Position numbers and translations under genes: made by a program
In this document: in pieces, positions 16,291 to 19,471 of the stretch
Layout of the letters: the number at the start of each line of letters is the position of its first letter
Numbering within the stretch: position 1 is the stretch's first letter
NCBI GenBank assembly: GCA_946479475.1
Contig: CAMLGG010000078.1
Location: 1 to 19,471 of the forward strand
DNA length: 19,471 nt
Direction of reading: 5' to 3'
From: an uncultured Ideonella sp.
GTDB taxonomy: Bacteria > Pseudomonadota > Gammaproteobacteria > Burkholderiales > Burkholderiaceae
The notes under the pieces: model-generated
Databases searched by the model: none
What the model was told of the DNA's origin: nothing
What the model saw: the letters and a program-made list of their open reading frames with translations, nothing else

Positions 16291-17133
16291 GTGCCGGCGC
16301 TCGCAGCGGCGCAGCCGGTGCATTCCCACTTCGACACGCCGGATCTCGAGCGCCGTTTCGGCGGCTTGCGCCGGCTGTACGGCGAAGCCGGCTACGAGCG
16401 CCTGCGGCGCCTGCGCGTGGCGGTGGTCGGGCTGGGCGGCGTCGGTTCGTGGGCTGTCGAGGCACTCGCGCGAAGCGGCGTGGCCGAGCTGACGCTGATC
16501 GACATGGACCACGTCGCCGAGTCCAACATCAACCGCCAGGTCCAGGCGACGGGGGCGACGCTCGGCATGGCCAAGGGCCTGGCATTGGCAACCCGCGTGG
16601 CGGATATCCACCCGGGCTGCCGCCTGCACGTGGTCGACGAGTTCGTCGATTCCGCCAACTGGCCCGGCCTGCTCACCGGCCCGGTCGATGCATTGATCGA
16701 TGCCTGCGACCAAGTGCGTGCCAAGGCCGCGATGGCGGCCTGGGCCCTGCGCGAGAAGGTGCCGCTGGTGTGCTGCGGCGCGGCCGGCGGCAAGCGCCAT
16801 GCAGAGCGGCTCGACATCGCCGACCTCGCGGCAGTCACGCACGACCCGCTGCTCGCTTCGCTGCGCAACCGCTTGCGCCGCGAGCACGGTGCGACCAAGG
16901 CCGGGCAGGGCGCCATCGGCGTGCGCTGCGTCTTCTCCCGCGAGAGCGTGGCTCCGCCGGCCGATGCCTCGTGCGACATCGATGGCGGCGACGGCAGCCT
17001 GAACTGTCATGGCTACGGCTCTTCGGTCATGGTGACCGCGAGCTTCGGCCTGGCGGCCGCCGGCGAGGCTGTCTCGCTGTGCCTCGGCGCACCGAAACGA
17101 CAGGCCGGCTTCCAGAGTGCGCAAAAAGCGTGA
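16291..17133 (+). CDS. tcdA: tRNA threonylcarbamoyladenosine dehydratase
   Basis: A 280-residue E1-like enzyme that uses ATP to cyclise t6A at position 37 of ANN-decoding tRNAs to ct6A. It starts at a GTG two bases after cpoB; an in-frame GTG at 16318 would remove nine residues before the conserved part and is equally possible. Family landmarks are ERRFGGLRRLYGEAG, the ATP-binding GLGGVGSWAVEALARSG, LIDMDHVAESNINRQ, and the C-terminal NCHGYGSSVMVTASFG, whose Cys lies where I recall the conserved C-terminal cysteine of E. coli TcdA. The next genes downstream are two tRNA-Lys genes, whose products are themselves t6A-modified tRNAs; the pairing is notable but may be chance. The stop overlaps the tRNA promoter. 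Confidence 0.94.
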   Translation: MPALAAAQPVHSHFDTPDLERRFGGLRRLYGEAGYERLRRLRVAVVGLGGVGSWAVEALARSGVAELTLIDMDHVAESNINRQVQATGATLGMAKGLALATRVADIHPGCRLHVVDEFVDSANWPGLLTGPVDALIDACDQVRAKAAMAAWALREKVPLVCCGAAGGKRHAERLDIADLAAVTHDPLLASLRNRLRREHGATKAGQGAIGVRCVFSRESVAPPADASCDIDGGDGSLNCHGYGSSVMVTASFGLAAAGEAVSLCLGAPKRQAGFQSAQKA

Positions 17134-17139
17134 TATGAT
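17131..17139 (+). promoter_or_regulatory. Extended -10 promoter of the tRNA-Lys genes
   Basis: TGATATGAT contains an extended -10 (TGn) followed by TATGAT, matching the sigma-70 consensus at five of six positions, 19 bases before the first tRNA. The -35 region is weak (TTCCAG at 17110-17115, 18-base spacing), as is common with extended -10 promoters. The element overlaps the tcdA stop codon (17131-17133). Confidence 0.6.
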
Positions 17140-17157
17140 CTAAGGCTCTACCGGAAA

Positions 17158-17233
17158 GGGTTGTTAGCTCAGTCGGTAGAGCAGCGGACTTTTAATCCGT
17201 TGGTCGCAGGTTCGAATCCTGCACAACCCACCA
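17158..17233 (+). tRNA. tRNA-Lys (anticodon TTT)
   Basis: A 76-base cloverleaf with encoded CCA. The acceptor stem GGGTTGT pairs with ACAACCC; the D arm is GCTC-AGTCGGTA-GAGC; the anticodon stem GCGGA/TCCGT encloses the loop CTTTTAA, so the anticodon is TTT (Lys, AAA/AAG); the T arm is GCAGG-TTCGAAT-CCTGC. All stems are intact. Confidence 0.97.
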
Positions 17234-17280
17234 CCGTGCGGGTCTCGCCAGAAGGTAAGATCGGCACCGTCGAAAGACAC

Positions 17281-17356
17281 GGGCTCTTAGCTCAGTTGGT
17301 AGAGCAGCGGACTCTTAATCCGTTGGTCGTAGGTTCGAATCCTACAGGGCCCACCA
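17281..17356 (+). tRNA. tRNA-Lys (anticodon CTT)
   Basis: A 76-base cloverleaf with encoded CCA, 47 bases after the first tRNA. Acceptor GGGCTCT pairs with AGGGCCC (one T-G wobble); D arm GCTC-AGTTGGTA-GAGC; anticodon loop CTCTTAA gives CTT (Lys, AAG); T arm GTAGG-TTCGAAT-CCTAC. The middle of the molecule is nearly identical to the neighbouring tRNA, suggesting descent by tandem duplication. AAG is the preferred Lys codon in this GC-rich DNA. Confidence 0.97.
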
Positions 17357-17386
17357 ACACATCCCTTCGGGCGTTCCCAGGGGTCG

Positions 17387-17420
17387 AGGCACTTGATGCG
17401 AAAGCGTCAGGTGCCTTTTG
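17387..17420 (+). terminator. Intrinsic terminator after the tRNA-Lys pair
   Basis: A 13-pair stem (17387-17399 with 17404-17416, including two G-T wobbles) closes a GAAA tetraloop and is followed by TTTTGCTTT. It lies 30 bases after the second tRNA and is the clearest rho-independent terminator in the window. Confidence 0.88.
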
Positions 17421-17839
17421 CTTTGCGGGTCGCGACAATCGATCGGGCGCTGGCTGCTCTGCCCAAGCTGCAGCGTTGTATGGCGAGCAAACCCTTGTGC
17501 AGCGTTGAGCGAACCAGCTTGGCGTCGGCGATCCGCGACAGCCATCCTGGCCAGCGATGTGGCCGCCGCCATGAGCGGAGTGCGTCACGAGCCGCTCGCA
17601 GCCAGCTTGTCGATGGCCGCGTCCAGCATCGTGTTGACCAACGCGGCGTTTCGCCGCGTGGCTTGATCGTCGCGCGACGGAGCGACCGTGCTCCGGGGCA
17701 GTGATCGACGGCCTGGTCCTGGCAGACGTCACCCACGCAGGTGACGAGCCGTCCACCACCGTGCGGATGAGTCATAGATGACCGGCTCCTAGACTGCCTT
17801 GACGGTCGCGATGGGGCGGCCGTCTAGAGGGAGAACGCC
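17421..17839. other. Gene-free interval with clustered inverted repeats
   Basis: About 420 bases between the tRNA terminator and the HAF gene. Open frames on either strand here show no family pattern and no ribosome binding site, and one minus-strand frame merely reads through the tRNA. It contains four perfect inverted repeats within 106 bases: 17641-17659 (8-pair stem, TTT loop), 17668-17679 (12-base palindrome CGTCGCGCGACG), 17678-17695 (6-pair stem) and 17727-17746 (7-pair stem CGTCACC/GGTGACG). None is followed by a T tract. It may be decayed coding DNA or hold a structured RNA; I cannot tell. Confidence 0.5.
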
Positions 17840-18861
17840 ATGAGACGTTTCATCATCGTGTCGATTCTGACCATGACGACCGCCATGCCGGCGGGGGCCA
17901 TCACCTATGAAGTCATCGACCTCGGCAGCCTTCAACCAGGTCAAGCATCCAGGGCCAGCGGCATCAACGGTCACGGCGACGTGGTCGGCGAGTCGTATGT
18001 GCTGGCGGGTGGGGCCTACCACCTGCACGCCTTTTCGGTGCGCGATGGCCTGATGCTGGACCTGGGAACCTTCGGCGGCCCGGACAGCAGTTCGTCCGCC
18101 ATCAACGGCTACGGGCATGCGGTAGGCGGGGCCACCACCGAGCACGGCGCCGTCCGTGCGTTCCTCGATCGCGGCTGCGGCCTGGAGGATCTCGGCACCC
18201 TGGGCGGGATGGAGAGCAACGCGCTTGGCATCAACCGTGCGGGCCAGGTGGTTGGATGGGCCGACGCGAGCGACGGGCGGCAGCGGGCCTTCCTGTACCA
18301 AGACGGGGCGATGATCGATCTTGGCACCCTCGGCGGCGCCAACAGCATGGCTCTGGCCGTCAACGAGGCGGGCCACGTCGTCGGGCGAGCATCCGACGCC
18401 CTGGGGCAGGCCAGGGCGTTCCTGTACAGAGACGGGGGGATGATGGATCTCGGCACTCTGGGCGGTCTGCGAAGCACGGCAGCCGACATCAACGAGGCAG
18501 ACGAGATAACGGGTTACGCGAGTGCCATGATGGCACCTTCCGCGGCTTTCTCTACAGGGGTGGCTCGATGCGGGACCTCGGCCAGTTGCCCGATCGGCCC
18601 TTCTGCTACGGGACGGGGCTGAACAGCCGAACAGAGGTGGTGGGCTACTGCCACGACGAGGCCCACGCGCACTTTGCCGCCTTCGTCTACCGCAATGGCC
18701 ACCTGCACAACCTGAACCACCTGCTCGAGCCTGTCAGCGGCGTGGGCTGGGATCTCCGGGTGGCCAGACGCATCAACAGGTCCGGCCAGATCATTGGCAC
18801 GGGTTGGCACGATCAAGAGGGTACGTTGCGGGCCTTTCTGCTCACGCCGATCAAACAATAG
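17840..18861 (+). pseudogene. Secreted HAF-repeat protein, frameshifted by one-base deletion
   Basis: The gene starts at the ATG at 17840 (AGGGAG at 17828-17833) with a 20-residue signal peptide ending A-G-A. The body is built of HAF-type repeats: each 43-residue unit runs INxxGxVVG, then RAFLYxDG, then DLGTLGG. The frame from 17840 closes at 18622, but it loses the repeat pattern after codon 229. The pattern resumes in the next frame (DGTFRGFLYRGGSMRDLGQL, then LNSRTEVVGYC) and continues to the TAG at 18859-18861, ending RAFLLTPIKQ. Restoring one base near 18525-18527 would give one protein of about 340 residues. There is no PEP-CTERM or membrane anchor at the end. HAF proteins are extracellular and their function is poorly known. 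The defect is either a true mutation or a sequence error. Confidence 0.8.
18059..18573 (+). repeat. HAF repeat array, 43-residue period
   Basis: The DLGT(F/L)GG-type motif begins at 18059, 18188, 18317, 18446 and, shifted in frame, 18574. The spacings are 129, 129, 129 and 128 bases. The units are diverged at DNA level but conserved in protein pattern, so they are old repeats kept by selection and not a recent expansion. Confidence 0.85.
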
Positions 18862-18990
18862 ATTCGCGGGGCGGCGGAGCAAGCCCTTGGTGGCGGGAGC
18901 CTTGATGCTCTCCGCTAGACTGCGAGCAGCCTGCCGGCCACTTCGGCCCGAATTCCCCGGCGCCCGTCGCCCTCAACGCCCCAGCCTCCC
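18862..18990 (+). promoter_or_regulatory. Upstream region of apbC with candidate -10
   Basis: A 129-base gap. TAGACT at 18916-18921 resembles a -10 hexamer and lies 70 bases before the apbC start; no good -35 is at the right distance. A 6-pair hairpin (GGGAGC/GCTCTC, about 18895-18912) precedes it, without a T tract. There is no clear Shine-Dalgarno before the ATG at 18991. Confidence 0.25.
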
Positions 18991-19471
18991 ATGCCTGTTT
19001 CCGAGACCGCGCTGCTCGACGCCTTGCGCACCGTCGTCGACCCCCAGACCCAGCAGGACTTCGTCAGCGGCAAGCAACTGCGCAACCTTCGGATCGAAGG
19101 GGACCAGGTCTCGTTCGACGTCGAGCTGGGCTACCCCGCCAAGAGCCAGATCCCTGGGCTGCGCAGCGCGCTGATCGCGGCGGCGCGCGGCGTGCCGGGC
19201 GTCGCAAACGTGAGCGTCAACGTCGGGTTCAAGGTCATCGCGCATGCGGTGCAGCGTGGCGTGCAGTTGCTGCCGCAGGTGCGCAACATCATCGCCGTCG
19301 CCTCCGGCAAGGGCGGCGTGGGCAAGAGCACCACGACCGCCAACCTGGCGCTGGCCCTGGCCGCCGAAGGCGCCCGCGTGGGCATCCTCGACGCCGACAT
19401 CTACGGCCCCAGCCAGCCCACGATGATGGGCATCGCCGGCCGGCCCGAAAGCCTGGACGGCCAGACCATGC
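18991..19471 (+). CDS. apbC: Iron-sulfur cluster carrier protein ApbC/Mrp, 3' end cut by window edge
   Basis: The first 160 codons of an Mrp/NBP35-family P-loop ATPase, open to the right edge; the full protein is usually about 360 residues. Residues 1-95 are an MIP18/DUF59-type domain ([20 protein letters not shown], then [10 protein letters not shown] and [11 protein letters not shown]). The deviant Walker [11 protein letters not shown] is at 105-114, followed by [20 protein letters not shown] with the Walker A-prime Asp and [10 protein letters not shown], which are diagnostic of ApbC. The family binds and transfers 4Fe-4S clusters to apoproteins in the cytoplasm. The CxxC cluster site lies beyond the window. 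No Shine-Dalgarno is evident. The gene lies next to the HAF pseudogene with no functional link that I can see. Confidence 0.95.
   Translation, partial: MPVSETALLDALRTVVDPQTQQDFVSGKQLRNLRIEGDQVSFDVELGYPAKSQIPGLRSALIAAARGVPGVANVSVNVGFKVIAHAVQRGVQLLPQVRNIIAVASGKGGVGKSTTTANLALALAAEGARVGILDADIYGPSQPTMMGIAGRPESLDGQTM

Noticed and set aside
17161..17508. Plus-strand frame beginning MLAQSVEQRTFNPLVAG, and the minus-strand frame ending VGPVGFEPTTNGLRVRC
   Set aside because: These are the well-known spurious translations of tRNA genes.
17727..17746. CRISPR-like or transposon-end repeat
   Set aside because: The inverted repeats here differ in sequence, are not regularly spaced and have no associated cas or transposase gene.

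Overview
This window is GC-rich chromosomal DNA from a betaproteobacterium, most likely of the order Burkholderiales. I infer this from the high GC content, from the gene run yebC-purD-acyltransferase-hemF-nadD-rsfS-rlmH-maf-rng, and from the lysine/alanine-rich tail on RsfS. I could run no database search, so names rest on motifs, lengths and context. Long antisense open frames are plentiful, as expected at this GC content, and were discarded.

Layout. (1) Positions 1-2530, minus strand: the 5' part of a small secreted protein cut by the left edge, and a 700-residue transcriptional regulator with a TPR-like front half and a C-terminal winged helix plus BTAD module. (2) Positions 2671-11460, plus strand: a tightly packed run of ten genes with short gaps or stop/start overlaps, probably one transcription unit. 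It covers YebC, purine synthesis (PurD), a PlsC-like acyltransferase, haem synthesis (HemF), NAD synthesis (NadD), ribosome biology (RsfS, RlmH), nucleotide housekeeping (Maf), RNA processing (RNase G) and an FAD-dependent amine/amino-acid-oxidase-like protein. (3) Positions 11476-13476, minus strand: a VOC-family protein, then an AhpD-like peroxidase-related gene overlapping an aldo/keto reductase gene. (4) Positions 13592-17133, plus strand: tolB-pal-cpoB, the periplasmic and outer-membrane half of the Tol-Pal envelope system, without tolQRA immediately upstream, followed by tcdA (t6A cyclisation). (5) Positions 17158-17356: two tandem tRNA-Lys genes (anticodons TTT and CTT) with an upstream promoter and a strong intrinsic terminator. 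(6) Positions 17421-17839: a gene-free, hairpin-rich stretch. (7) Positions 17840-18861: a secreted HAF-repeat protein gene broken by a one-base deletion. (8) Position 18991 to the right edge: the 5' part of apbC/mrp, an Fe-S cluster carrier ATPase.

Most of the window is conserved housekeeping DNA and I see no clearly new multi-gene system. The observations most worth a second look are the frameshift in the HAF gene, which the repeat period itself reveals (129, 129, 129, then 128 nt), the histone-like tail on RsfS, the cluster of inverted repeats downstream of the tRNAs, the twin-arginine-like signal on TolB, and the BTAD regulator without an ATPase domain.
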